DNA from: Tupaia tana
Taxonomy: Eukaryota > Chordata > Mammalia > Scandentia > Tupaiidae
Reading direction: 5' to 3'
Length of the DNA stretch: 64,000 nucleotides
NCBI GenBank assembly: GCA_026018925.1
Contig: JAKSZU010000009.1
Coordinates: 34,828,583-34,892,582 of the forward strand
The notes under the pieces are model-generated. The model ran no database searches, was not told where the DNA came from, and saw nothing but the letters and a program-made list of their open reading frames with translations. The translations under genes were made by a program, and so were the position numbers. Of this stretch, positions 20,040 to 31,884 are shown piece after piece. Position 1 is the first letter of the stretch. The number at the start of each line of letters is the position of its first letter.

Positions 20040-21162
20040 ATCCCTTCCTTTTTTCACATTTTATTGATTCACAAAAGATCTTAATCTAAATACTTTCAAT
20101 AGCAACTGCAGCTGATATATACGTATGTGTGAACACATGTTTGACTTTAGGCCTAAGACTCAGTGAGTAGAATGGACATACTATGAAGTAGCACCTAGCT
20201 TAGGCTATATAGCTTACTGCAGTCATTAAATAGGTATTTTTATTATTTTTTATGTATTTTTTAATTTCAAGAAAAGCAGTTTTAGCTTTAATAAAAAGTT
20301 TTAGCTTTAATAAATCAAAATTTAAAAATGTTAAGAAAAATTTGCTTAAGACTTAAAGCCTGGAAAAAGGTTAGGATTCTGTTCAAACACTAGGTAGATA
20401 CTAAAAAAAAAAAAAAAAAAATTGCTGAACCTATCAACAGCTCAGAAGAAGACAAAAATTCTTAAATCTGGAATACAAAACATAAAAGAAAATCATTGAT
20501 GTTTAAGCAAAAGTCATAAAATTTTGTTTCACCAGTTCAGTCTCATGTAATTAATTTCTCTTCTATTGAATTTGCAGTGTTACTGTGGTCTGATCTTTCC
20601 ATTTAAATTCTGGAAGTTAACATTCAATGTTATTATTGATCTTTCTGGATTTGTCTCTGTCATTAAGTTGGCCACTTTCTTGGTTGTTTTTTGTACTCTT
20701 ATTTGTGTGTGTCTGTCTTTAGTTTTCCTTGTATAGGACTCCCTTCAGAACTTCTTGGAGAGCTGGCGTGGTGTTGGTAAATTCTTTGAGGTTTTGTTTA
20801 TCTGAGAATGTTTTTGTCTTTTCTTCCCATATGAAGGATAACCTTGCTGGGTATAGTATTCTTGGTTGAAATTGTTTTTTACTTAACACTTTGAATTTAT
20901 TTTCCCATTCTTTCTTTGCTTGCATTGTTTCCAATGAGAGGTCTGATGTTAGCCTTACGGGATATCCTTCGTAAGTAACTTGACTTTCTCTTGCCAATTT
21001 TAGTATCTTTTCTTTGTGTTTTTGGTCTATCTGGCTATTATGTGCCCTGGAGAAGATCTTCTTGGGTTGATTATATTTGTTGAGTCTGGACATTTGAATG
21101 CCTCTCTAGGTTTGGAAAGTTTTCTTTCAGGATTTCATAGAATAGATTACATCCCTTCCTTT
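20040..21162 (-). mobile_element. HAL1-like half-L1, 5' truncated, intact TSD (copy 1)
   Basis: Perfect 12-bp repeats atcccttccttt (20040-20051 and 21151-21162) bound a 1.1-kb insertion on the minus strand. It carries the C-terminal ORF1 coding region (20719-21093), then about 670 bp of noncoding 3' sequence ending in an AATAAA signal (antisense attttattgattcaca) and a short A-run. No ORF2 endonuclease or reverse-transcriptase sequence is present. The complete TSDs show this is how the RNA inserted, not a later deletion. The same ORF1-to-3' region junction occurs at 33.4-34.0 kb. Confidence 0.8.
20719..21093 (-). pseudogene. L1 ORF1p-like C-terminal fragment
   Basis: A 124-codon open frame aligns with the RNA-binding C-terminal region of L1 ORF1p. 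Landmarks in order are KEKILKLARE (family KEKILRAARE), VTYEGYPVRLTSDLS, ETMQAKKEWENKF, FQPRILYPARLSF, FSDKQNL and PALQEVLKG. In the family this is a nucleic-acid chaperone that coats its own RNA in the cytoplasm. Only the C-terminal half remains, because insertion was 5' truncated, so it is not functional by itself. The frame is uninterrupted, suggesting moderate age. Nothing upstream looks like a promoter. Confidence 0.85.
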
Positions 21163-21310
21163 CAAAAGGCTTCTATATGTAATATCCTTTTGAGAGTGGT
21201 GTTTAGGAGAATTAATGGAAAAAGAGCTGCATTCTGTGTTTAGGTCTGTATGAGACAGAAAAAAGAATGACAATAAAAAGCAGATACTACCAAGAGCAAA
21301 AGCTTAGTGG

Positions 21311-21540
21311 AGGCCTAGCAGTATGGTGCAGTGCTGGAAGCCACATGGTTGACTGTGAGTTCAAATCTCAGGTTGACCAGAAAGCATGCAGGCTGCAGTG
21401 CATGTCTAAGATCCTGATGAACTGGAGGGCTGAGACAAGGGGATTGTGGTGAGATGAAACCCTGTAGAGGGTGCTTCTCTCTCTCTCTAGGGCATGTGCA
21501 CATGCTCTGTATCATGGCTAAAAATAAACTTAAAAAAAGA
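21311..21540 (+). repeat. SINE-C, diverged
   Basis: cctagcagtatggtgcagtg head, tgagttcaaatctcagg box B, gtctaagatcctgatgaact body, CT tract and gcatgtgcacatgctctgta. Confidence 0.78.
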
Positions 21541-21549
21541 GAGAACTTG

Positions 21550-21790
21550 GTGGAAATAAGGAATTGAAGTCTCAAAGTTCTAGATTTAGGCCAAGTGAGG
21601 GCCACTACTTACTAGCAGTGTGGCCTTAAAGAAGTCAGTAAAACCTTTAAAGCCTCACTTTCTCATCTTGAAAGTGGGTGTAAGAATGGAACCTATCTCA
21701 TAAAGTTACTGTGAGGATTAAATGAGATAGTGGTTGTAAAGTGTTTGGACCAAGGACAGACACAATTAGGTACACAATAAATATTGGCTG
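21550..21790 (+). repeat. MIR element
   Basis: ttactagcagtgtggcctta, agcctcactttctcatcttg, gttactgtgaggattaaatg, agatagtggttgtaaagtg and caataaatattggc are in MIR order. Confidence 0.85.
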
Positions 21791-23437
21791 TGGGAAAGAA
21801 CAAGGGACTTTCTGCAGTACTTGGAGTGGGGGCTCACATATATTTTTAAATAACTGTTGAAGGGGAGAATAAGCACAGAAAGAGGGAGGTCTTGAGAACA
21901 CCCAGGTTGGAAACATCTGGGTTGTGCTGGGGGCGAGGAGAGAATAGGGATAAATCTGTAGGAGTTTAGTACGCATAGGAATACTGAAGTGAACAAAGTT
22001 CCTGGATGATAATCAAGGAAAAATATTCCTCTTAATTAATTCAATCAATGATGACTGCTCCCTATCTCACTGTTGCTCTTTTCTTTCTGTCTCAGTTTGG
22101 CTCTGATTTTAGCAACTGTGTTGCTGGACAAGTGCCTGCCTCCACACTCATTTATCTTTTCTTATGACATATTGCAAGAATGCAGAAAAGCATAGAGAAA
22201 AGAATAAACACCTAGGTTCCCACCACCCACTTCTGTCATCTTAATATTTCAGCTTTGCTTTCTTTACTTATTTTTATTTATTTATTTTTGAGAAATGAAA
22301 CATTTCACATACAATTGAAGCCCCCTGGATATTTTTCTCCAATCCCATCATCTCTCTTCCCTTCCAGTCCATGAAAAGCTCTCCTTGCCAAATAATTCTG
22401 TGGAATACAACATGAGTTACACTCCCTGGAGTTGTTGGACAGCAGGCCAGGATTCTGAATTAGGTGTTTATCCTTTTCATGTATGTTTTAGTACTTTCAA
22501 TACCTTAGAATGTATCCATACACATATTGTCTTACATGTTCTTAAATTTTACTAGTGGTACCACCCTTTTTCTTTTCTTTTCTTTATTTTTTTATAACTT
22601 GCTTTTTAAAAAGGGATCATTACTATGTTATAGAATTAATCCATGCGGATACTTGGAGCTTTATTTATTTATTTCACTAGTGTAAAACTTAATTCCATGG
22701 TATGATATGCCACAGTTTATCTTCTTTTCTATTGATGGACATTTGTTTTTTTCTGTTTACTTTTGCTGCAATGAACATTTTTGTACATTGCACATTGTTT
22801 AAGAGTTTCTCTAAGGAACATACCAGAATGGAAATGTGCATCTTCAACTCTATCAGATACTGACAAATTGCTCTCTGAAGCAAATGTACTAATTTAAAAT
22901 AATTGCCCTAGTGTATAAGTTAATATTGTTTCACATCCTCATCAACAATCGGTATTGTCAGATTTTATGATGTTTCCCAATCTAATGATTAGGAAATACC
23001 TTTGCATTTTAATTTAATTATTCTGTTTTAAAAATCTTGTTATTTTAATAATTTTTGGCTAGGTTAAGTATATTTTCATAAATTATTAACCATATGTATT
23101 TGCTCTTCTGTGAATTATCTATTTATATCCTTTTAAGCTTAAATGAGGTAATCTGTGTGAAGCAATTACAACAGCAACTGATACAAAATATGTAATACAT
23201 GTTAGCTATTACTATTTGCCCATTTTCCTACTGGATTGCTATTGATTTATAGGAGTGCTTATGTATTTTTATATAAATCTTTTGTTATGCAGGTGGCAAA
23301 TATTTTCTACCGATTTGTAGTTTGTATTTTTATTTTTTTGTATGCATACATTTTGGAATTCAGTGAGTCAAATATATCAATATTTTGCTAAATGTTTTTG
23401 TATATTTTTTTAATCCTTTTAAATCCTTACCCTGAAG

Positions 23438-23537
23438 GTCAGCCCTATAGCTTAGTTGTTAAGGGAGTTGAATCTCACGTGGCTTGAGTGAGTGGTTCAA
23501 ATCCCAACCCCAGAGACTTGAAAAACATACTGGATGC

Positions 23538-23582
<45 letters not shown>

Positions 23583-23697
23583 GAGAAGGGATTGTGGTGT
23601 GACCACACCCTGTTGGGGGTCCTTTTTCCCACTTTTTTTCTCTCTGTCTCTCCATCTCTCTCTGGTGAGCACATGTACCCTCTGACAAATTAAAAAT
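23438..23697 (+). repeat. SINE-C with (TG)n, nested in L1
   Basis: gtcagccctatagcttagtt head, ggttcaaatcccaacccc box B and a TG run at 23540-23578. Flanks aatccttaccctgaag / aatccttaccatgaag are a clear TSD inside L1. Confidence 0.9.
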
Positions 23698-24034
23698 AAT
23701 CCTTACCATGAAGTTACAGGGTCTTCAATTAAATTTTTTTTGTTTTATTTTCAGATTTAGGTTTAATTTTGCTCTTGTTTTCTCTAAAGAATAACTGGCT
23801 ATTTAGTATTCACTAAATAGTTTCTCTATTGATATGTCAAGCCACTTTTATTGTGCATCACATCTGTGTGAGTCTGTTTTGTGAGTTCTCTATTTGATTA
23901 CATTGAGCTATTTGTCCCTGAATCTTTACAATACTGTTATGATTATTATAGTTTTGTAATAAAACCTGTAAAGGAAGTTGCTTCTGTTTTGTTTTTCTTG
24001 ATGTATGTCTTCACTGTTCTTGGCTCTTTCTTTG

Positions 24035-24290
24035 CTCTTTCTCTACTCGTGGTATAGAACGTGCACATACGTATGTGAGAGAGAGAGAAAGAGATGAACA
24101 CCCTCCACAGGGTCTGGTTGCATTGTGGTCTTCTTCCTTTTGTTCTCCAGTTCACCAGATATTGTGCCCTCTCGTATGCCTGGTGTGTTTCAGGCAAACT
24201 GGACCAGAGATTCAAATAGTGGTCATTATGTTGGTTCTGGCTTCCTTGAGCAGCACATTACTACTGTACCACAGAGCTGGCCTGGCTCTT
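24035..24290 (-). repeat. SINE-C, reverse, nested in L1
   Basis: tggtatagaacgtgcacata, GA tract, ccacagggtctggttgcatt and head ending ccacagagctggcctg. Similar flanks (ggctctttctttgctc / ggctctttgctcc) suggest its TSD. Confidence 0.8.
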
Positions 24291-24375
24291 TGCTCCTTCA
24301 TGTGAATTTTAAAATAAGTTTATAAAAATCCCACCAAAAAATCTTGATGGGATTTTGATTAGAATTGGACTGACT

Positions 24376-24539
24376 ATACTTACCTGGCAGGGGAGATACC
24401 ATGATCACGAAGGTGGTTTTCCCAGGGCGAGGCTTATCCATTGCACTCCGGATGTGCTGACCCCTGCAATTTCCCCAAATGTGGGAAACTCGACTGCATA
24501 ATTTGTGGTAGTGGGGGACTGTGTTAGTGCTCTCCCCTG
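24376..24539 (+). pseudogene. RNU1: U1 snRNA retropseudogene, full length
   Basis: A 164-nt match to vertebrate U1 snRNA from its first to last base. The 5' splice-site-pairing end atacttacctggcag, stem-loop I (gataccatgatcacgaag), stem-loop III (gatttcccc changed to caatttcccc) and the Sm site aatttgtgg are present. About five differences from the consensus as I remember it; four are in the terminal stem-loop. A-rich tail 24540-24560 and a perfect 15-bp TSD, agaattggactgact (24361-24375 and 24561-24575), show L1-machinery retroposition into an old L1. A real U1 gene would have a proximal sequence element and no A tail; here the upstream DNA is L1. Presumed silent. Confidence 0.95.
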
Positions 24540-25108
24540 AATAAAAAAAGAAAAAAAAAAAGAATTGGACTGACTTCAAGGATTAATTTGTGAGTATTGA
24601 CATCTTTATGACATTGAGCCTGCCCATTGAAGGACATGATATAGCTTTCTTTGTTTAAGTTCTTCTTTTGTTTTTCATTAAAGTTTTATTATTACCTAAC
24701 AAAAGTCTTGCACATATTTTGTTAGATTTATTTCAGGGTACCTTATAATTTTGTTGCTATTTTTAAAAGACTGTCTTCTTTTTAATTCATATATTCTACT
24801 TGCTACTGTCGTGTAGGGATACAACAGATATTTTCATATTAATTTTTTATCCAGTAGCATTGCTGATATCTCTAATTAGTTTCTTTTATGCAGAAAATCT
24901 AAATCATATGGTTTGAATATAATGATGATTTTTTTCTTCCCTACAATTATATTTTTTTAATTTCAGATACTATATTTTTAAATTTTAGAATGGTCATTTA
25001 AATGTGGGTGTGTATGTGTATGTTTCAATTTTCTGGTGAAATTATTCATTTTTTCATCTGTTTTCTCCATCTTTTCCTCTGTTTTACTGAACATCATAGA
25101 AATTCTTT

Positions 25109-25361
25109 TTTTAAGAAGTTTTTGCTATAGGGCACGTGCGCTCGCTGGAAAGACAGAGAGAGACTAAGATACAGAAAGTGGGGAATCACCCTCCAGGGCA
25201 GATGGCCACACTGCAATCCCTTCTCCTCCATTCTCCTCTCGGGATCTTGGGAATGCACACACATGTGCCCAGCATGAGTTTATGCCACCAGGCCTGGGAC
25301 TCTAACCGCGGTTGACTACATGGGAGTCCAGTGACATAGCCATTATGCTAACTGCTGGACC
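25109..25361 (-). repeat. SINE-A, reverse
   Basis: aagaagtttttgctataggg, gggcagatggccacactgca, ccattctcctctcgggatct and head ending taactgctggaccc. Flanks atagaaattctt / atagaaattctt are an exact TSD. Confidence 0.92.
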
Positions 25362-25559
25362 CAATAGAAATTCTTAGGACTTCTGTCTTGGGAAGTTCCC
25401 AAACGCTAAACTTTTGTCTAGTGAGCTTTACACTACTTTCCACAGCCTTGACAGATATCATAAAATGTCCTGAGGGCAAAATCAGCTGTGTGCTTGAGAT
25501 GCCCAAAGTTTTGGCCAAGTGTCTTCCTAAAGTTTATTAGTGTATCTAGAGAATAAACT

Positions 25560-26450
25560 TTTGGTTTTGTTATACCTCTTAACTATGTGTTCATAAAAAT
25601 TATTTTAACTTCTGCAATCTTTGTTACATCCTTTATTTTTTATCTTCCTGAGTCAGACATTATGTTTACTAATTTTTAAATCTTTCTCAGATAAGTATCT
25701 GAGAATAAATTTATTTGTAGCTATAACTTTGGCTATATTCTTCAGGTTTTGGTAGAGACATGGTGTTTTCACTTTCAGTTTTGTGCATTGACTAATTTTC
25801 ATTATGGTTTTTTGGGGGGGAGGGGGCAATGAATCACTTAGAAATGTTCATTTTCAAAATATACTTTTGATATTTTGAATATTTTTTAAAAAGAATTATT
25901 TTATTGAACTTTACTTATTTTATTTATGCATTTATTTATTTTAATTTGACCAGAGAGGGACAGAGTGAGAGAGAGAGAGAAAGAAAGTGAGAAAGCAAGC
26001 TGCCAGGTCCGAGACTTGAACTGTGGTCAGCCACGTGGCAGTCTATCATGCCACTTGCCAGCCCCATGATATTGATTCTTTGGTGTGTTCTGAGACTTGC
26101 TTTAATTCCTATTACAGGGTCAATGTTTATAAATGTTCCATATATGCTTGAAATAAATGTATATTTAAAAACTTTTTGTGCAAGATTATATAAATATTCA
26201 TTTAAAGAAATTAATTTTTTGTTCAACTCTTCCATATAATTACTAGATTCAAAAGTTCTAGCTTTGAAGACTTCTTTATATTTTGATAGTAAACATCTGT
26301 TGGTCATGAAATATATATTTCATTTAAGTTACTGAACGTTTTTCTTTTAATATATAGATGAGATTTTATATATTAGAAATCTTAAATTGTTAAGTATACT
26401 TATTAAATAGTCTCTTAAGTATCCACACTTTCATATTATTTGTTTTAAAA
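25560..26450 (-). repeat. Old L1 fragment, reverse, interrupted by SINE-D
   Basis: AT-rich sequence such as gtagctataactttggctat, attcttcaggttttggtaga, ctttggtgtgttctgagac and gttcaactcttccatataat resembles antisense old-L1 ORF2. Boundaries are approximate. Confidence 0.55.
25886..26065 (-). repeat. SINE-D, reverse
   Basis: ttttaatttgaccagagagg, AG tract, gaaagcaagctgccaggtcc, gagacttgaactgtggtcag and head ending ccacttgccagcccc. Confidence 0.87.
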
Positions 26451-28370
26451 CACATTTAGCTAGAGACAGCATGACATATTTCTATTGCCAGGCATTTTCT
26501 CCTGGACTGTCTGGTATTTTCATAGCAAATTTCGAATCTTCCTAGCTTTGCGAAAGTCTCTTGCTCCCTTCTCACATTACAAGAATATTAAACAGAGCTA
26601 GAACTTGAAGTGAAAATTTAGTAAAATAGAAATCTCCAGAATATCTCCTGGGTCTTATTAAAATAGGATAGCAGGTGCTGTTGCTATAGTACTCAAAGGC
26701 TGTGCTGCTTTAAATTGCCCCTTTGTTACATGAAGCTCAAGCTTCTGTAGACCCCTGATTTAACCATTACTGCATTGTATAGAACGCATATTATCAAATC
26801 AGAGTGTCCTAGAAATCTGAATATGAATGAGACTTGGCTGAAAATCCTTATTTAGCTTATTTGAAAGGCTTTAAAAATGAGTTTGGTGTTTTTGAACCCA
26901 GTTTAATTTGTAATGGGTCTAAGAAACTAAGGAATCATTACCATGGGCTCCAGAACAAAATCAATCTTTTTTGTTGTTATTATTACATTTGCCTCTATCT
27001 TTGATGTGATGCTTTTAAAGTGGAACAGAGACTATTAACTGGATGTGAGCCAATGGAGACTATCACATTTCAAAATCTAAAAATTTCCCAGCTGCCACTG
27101 ATTCACATTTAAGTTCTAAATAATTCCATATATTGCTTGGAAATTTAGAAGGTTTTGTGGGGAGGGGTTGTTTCCTCTGGGGAGGTGATTTTTTTTTCCC
27201 TAAAAACTCGATTGTCTTTTAGAGTTTTTAGAGGGTCGATGGGTATTGTAACTTTCTTCATGGTGGTCAGATTTTGAACAGTTGGCTGCCTAAAGCAACA
27301 ATCATCTTGTTTTTCTTTTATGTCACAGAAAGAATCATTTTTTTTATTTGAATATGGACAAATTATGTTTTATGCCACTTGAGGAGATGCTTAGGGCTAA
27401 GAACATGTAAGCCCTCTTTAGGAAAAGACCTTGAAAAGATAATTTAAGGTTCACTTGCCTAAACTGGAATCCTAAATGTTATTGTTGTCCACATGGACAA
27501 TCCTCAAACCTAAAAACGAGTCTAATTCTTACATTTTATAAGTCCCATGTTTGGAATTCAGTGTTTGGTTTCCCATAGAAACAGTGCTATATTTGATTAG
27601 GGTTTGAGGTGGGTCCACAAAAGCCCAGTTTAACCCAGAGCATGACTGAAATATTGTTGCATTTATGATTTTTTCTTTTAAGCTTTATAATGTAAATTTA
27701 AAGATACAGAAAGTATCTTTAAAATATAAAAAAAAAACAAAAACAAAAACAAAAAACCTTCAGTATCCTAACCAACCTGGCTCATATTTCAGAAACCAGC
27801 TGAGACTTTTTATGTTACTTAATTTCCCAAAAATGCCACTGGAAATTAGTCAGCAAATTCAAAGAATGAGATTCTCTGAAGCCCAGGAGATAACAACATG
27901 CTGAGTACTTCACTTTCTACCTTTTCATCTCTCAGGAGTCAAAATGCATCACTCATGAAGAGAAAAGGAGAGAATGAGATGGACACTGGAGGTCCGTGAA
28001 CGAGCTCAGCTAGCCACTCAGACAGTCAGAGGGAGCCCTGGCTGGCAGCAGCTGGCAGCAGGGGAACGGGCTTCTTTTAGTCGGTCATGTTGGAGAGTGG
28101 AGTGAGATCTCCCACAGAGCCCCCATAGCAGCAGGCAAGCCTGTCTTAAGATGGGTGAGAATAGGGGAAGGCAAACTTAAGTTCAGTAACATATCAATTG
28201 GTTGGCATACTGACCAGCAAAACCCAGGCTGGGGAACTTCTTTTAGTCAAGTAGCCTCAATTTTTCAACAGATAAATGATAAGGACAAGAGAGAAATGTG
28301 TAGAGAACCTAGGGATTAAAAGAGATGTAAAAGAAACACCTAATTTTAAAAATGGGCAAGACTAAAATAA
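26451..28370. other. Repeat-poor stretch
   Basis: About 1.9 kb without SINEs or a clear transposon. The part near 26900-27200 is of balanced composition and may be single-copy. A 79-codon frame at 27665-27904 has an A-rich middle and no recognisable domain. No splice-flanked exon was identified. Confidence 0.5.
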
Positions 28371-28373
28371 ATA

Positions 28374-28580
28374 GGGGCCAGATGGTGGCACAGCATTAAT
28401 GCAATACTCTGTAGTGCTGGACCCACATGAAAATGTCCCGGGTTCATGTCCAGAGGCCTTCCTGTACATGCAGAGTATGCCCCAGGATCCTGACTGGGTG
28501 AGCACCCTGTGGGAGGTCTCTTTTGCTTTCTCCCTCTTTCTCTCTCAGAGAAAATAAAAGAATCAACAATTAAAAAAATA
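28374..28580 (+). repeat. SINE-E
   Basis: ggggccagatggtggcacag head, gggttcatgtccagaggcct body, aggatcctgactgggtgagc, CT tract and agaaaataaaag. Confidence 0.82.
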
Positions 28581-28620
28581 CTAAAATATAGTGTTTTGGT
28601 ATGCCCATTTAGATGATAAG

Positions 28621-28657
28621 TTTTTAAAAGTAAGTGCTCACTGGGGGGGGGGGGGCG

Positions 28658-28688
<31 letters not shown>

Positions 28689-28878
28689 TAAGAAAACACT
28701 CCCGGGTGGGGGATGACCATGCCACAATCCTTTATCCCCTTCTCTCCTCTTGGGATTTTGGGCATGCATGCTCACATACCCAGTGTGGTTTTCAGGCTGC
28801 TGGTTCCAGGACTTGAGCCACACAGTTGGCCATGTGGGATCCAACTACCTTAACCACCATGTCACCTGCCTTGCCTGA
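28621..28878 (-). repeat. SINE-C, reverse, with G-run and (AG)n
   Basis: gtgctcactggggggggggg, AG tract, cttgggattttgggcatgca, ttttcaggctgctggttcca and head ending ccatgtcacctgccttgcc. Confidence 0.82.
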
Positions 28879-29052
28879 TAAAAGTTCTTTTTAAGAAAGC
28901 AAGGAATTTATCACTATAAAAGTCTGGCAGATTATTAAGTATGGGCAAAGGAGGACAGTCTTGTGATCTGGGCAGTATACATAGAAAGGGTTTCTGGAGT
29001 GACTGACAAAGATCTTATTTCTTGATCTGATAATGGTTACAAGAGTGTTGCT

Positions 29053-29281
29053 TTGGGGCCACTTTAAAGCACAGCAGTTAAGCACTATGCAGAGGGAGTA
29101 GGATCCCACATGGGCGGCCACGGTTGAAATCCAACCCACACTGGACACATGCCCAGAATCCTGATGGGGTGGAGAAATGGAGGAAAAGGGATTGCAGCTT
29201 ATCAGACCCGATTGGAGGGTACATTCTCTTTTTTTTTTTTCCCTCTTTTTCTGGCAAGCACATACCCTCTGGCACTAAAAA
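29053..29281 (+). repeat. SINE-C
   Basis: ggggccactttaaagcacag head, aggatcccacatgggcggcc, atggaggaaaagggattgca, T/CT tract and cataccctctggcactaaaa. Confidence 0.85.
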
Positions 29282-30269
29282 ATGAGTGTTTCTTTATATG
29301 AATTTATTATATCATGCATCTGTGTAGTTTTCCTTATATGTTTCACTTTATTTCTTAAAAGCATTAAAAAATAGAAGGGTATATGTATGGGGTCAAATCT
29401 GTCTCTGGAGACGTGATTGCTGAAGCTATTAAAGGAAGGGAGAGGAAAAAGCATTCCCATCAGAGCATGAGTAGAGTGGACTGGAGAAAGAACAGATGGC
29501 TGCTAAAGCACAGCGGTCACAGAAGAGGAAGGAGAGGGATTCAAGGCTCGGAAAGAATGGGATCATTTGCCAAATAACTTGAAGCGCAATTGTGGGCTGA
29601 GTCTACTATTCTTCATTTAAGGGATATAGATGGAGGATTCATGTGGAGCTGTTGCCCCAGATGTGATCTTGGGTCAGAAATAAATGTTTTATGTGCTGTT
29701 TTTGTCCCATTTCAAAACGAGAACAATGTCATCAACCTGCTTTGAGATATTATGAATTAATAGTGTCTGGTCTATTTAATCCAAATCTTAACAGCGTAGG
29801 TCAGGATTTCAGGTGAAGAAACATCCAATAAGATGACAAGAAATTAAAATAGGCTGGCTGGGAATGGGCAAGGTATGAGGGTGCAAGTAGGTGGTCAGTG
29901 ACAGGGAGTAGTGGCCCAGCAGCCATCCTGGGATCAGGTCTCTAGTCTGGTAAGAGCAAAACAAAGCCCCTGTTTTAGAGCAACCAAGGTAGCAGACAAA
30001 ATAACCAGTTAGGAACTTAGGCACAGGGGCTAAGGAAAGCAAGAAATAATTGAATACGGTTATATGTTATATGTTATAACAGGGTCAACAGCTAGCTTGA
30101 CCTCAAGCATCATCTCAATTATGGAAAACAGGCTCCTTAATTTCTCCTTAATGAATAAACAAGATTTGTTCCAGTCAACAAGAATGGATCTGGGGGCAAT
30201 CAAGTTGCCCTAGCTGTGGGAATTGTTTTGTTCTTTTATTCTTTAATCAAATACAAATAAGACTCTCTT
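29282..30269. other. Repeat-poor stretch
   Basis: No SINE and no exon that I can support. Short A+G-rich reading frames at 29383-29577 show no domain. Confidence 0.45.
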
Positions 30270-30910
30270 CACAATCATCTTTTTTTTTCTCTCTAGAGAT
30301 TTGATTAGATTCAGGTTCACTTTTTAAGGCAAAAATCCCTCATGGATATGCCTTATTGCATCATATCACAAGGCCTATAGTATCTCTGTGTTTCACTTTT
30401 TATAATATTAAGATGGATCAGTAAGGTTCAGGTGGTGTCAGCCTGGTTCCTGCATTATAAAGTGTCCCATCAACCTTTAACCTAATGATTTTAGCATCCA
30501 CTGATGATCATTTCCTGGTCCCATTATTTCATTAGAGATTGGAGATAGATGATTTTCCTATGCTGTCATTTCTTCTGCAATTATTAGTTGGAATTCAGCT
30601 ATAAAGAAGATCATCAACTATGTGACTCTCCTCAAATGCAATTTATGTAGGATACAGTTCCTACAGAAAAAACAGGACAACTGCTTGTTTTGTTGTTGTT
30701 GTTGTTGTTTTTGTTTTTACCTTTTATTTAATTCTCAGGATTGGTGTACTAGTAAGCTCCAATGGTGACAAATGCATTTGTATTAATTCATTTGGAATGA
30801 ATGGATTTTGCGTATATTTGATGTGTTTTCATAATCACATTGATTTTTTACCTTGATACCCTAAATTTCCTATATTAGGCCAAGAGCGCTCTTTCAGGTC
30901 GGCTCCTAAG

Positions 30911-30942
<32 letters not shown>

Positions 30943-31560
30943 GAGAGGTTTTTGCTATAGGGCACATGCGCTCGCCAGACAGACAGAGAGAGACAGAGAG
31001 ACAAGAAAGCGAGAAATCACCCCCCGGGGAGATGGCCACGCCGCAATCCCTTCTCCTCCATTCTCCTCTCGGGATCTTGGGCATGCACGCACACGTGCCC
31101 GGCGTGAATTTAAGCCACCAAGTCCGGGACTCGAACCACGGTCGACTACATGGGAGTCCAGCGACATAGCCATTACACTAACTGCTGGTCCCGGCTCCTA
31201 AGGCCTTTTGACATGTCCACAGTACTTGCTAATAGCTTCCTTGCTTTCTAGCACAAGACAACATTCCAGGCTCATCTACTGTAATTCCTGCCTCAGACCT
31301 GGAGTCAGCCATTTCTCTAAGAAATTCTGACCATATTTACTAGGGAATGGTGTTCAGAGATTACAATTTGTGTGCAAGGGGTGCTCATTGCTATTGGGTG
31401 ATAACAGCTTCCAGGTCTTTTTAAGAGTCAGAGCCAGTAATTACCTTCTTATTTATTTAAAAAGGAGTTTTATAATGATATTTTCAATTCAAATGTAAGA
31501 ATACAGGATTTTTAACTAACCTTTGAATTTATGTTTGTATCTCTCTTATTTTGAACATCT
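30270..31560 (-). repeat. Old L1M 3' UTR region, reverse, interrupted by SINE-A
   Basis: gattcaggttcactttttaa, aggttcaggtggtgtcagcc, gattttagcatccactgatg, cttccttgctttctagcaca, ccaggctcatctactgtaat, gagtcagccatttctctaag and gtgctcattgctattgggtg match antisense old-L1 3' sequence in order. Confidence 0.72.
30918..31191 (-). repeat. SINE-A, reverse, with perfect 18-bp TSD
   Basis: The TSD cggctcctaaggcctttt occurs at 30900-30917 and 31192-31209. Long T-run, CpG-rich body (cacgccgcaatcccttctcc) and head ending taactgctggtccc indicate a young copy. Confidence 0.95.
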
Positions 31561-31884
31561 TGATTTTAATAGTTTTGATGTAGTTATTTATAATAACCCC
31601 AAATTAAAAGTAACACTATGATCTTTAACAATAAAACTACTGGATGCAGTTTAGAATTTTGGTTCTCTGTGTCTTGAGAATATGTCCAATTAGGAATGTA
31701 TAGTTAAAATTCTGTGTTTTAAGACTGAGTTGAAATAATTTTCTTCTCTATGTGGATTTATCACCAATTTAATATAAAGTTAAGTATTTTTGTGTCAGTT
31801 TCTTCTATATTTAGGATTTTTTTCTTTTAGATGAATTTTGTTCCAAAGTTAAGCTATATAACAAGGTATATTTAAAGAAGTCTC

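Larger units (their letters stand above)
22170..25108 (-). repeat. Old L1 (L1ME-like) 3' region and ORF2 remnant, reverse
   Basis: cctaggttcccaccacccac, ggagctttatttatttattt, tgccacagtttatcttcttt, gctgcaatgaacatttttgt, ctctatcagatactgacaaa, then aaatcttgatgggattttga and cattgaaggacatgatatag are antisense old-L1 landmarks in order. It is heavily mutated, and interrupted by SINEs and a U1 retrocopy. Confidence 0.75.
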
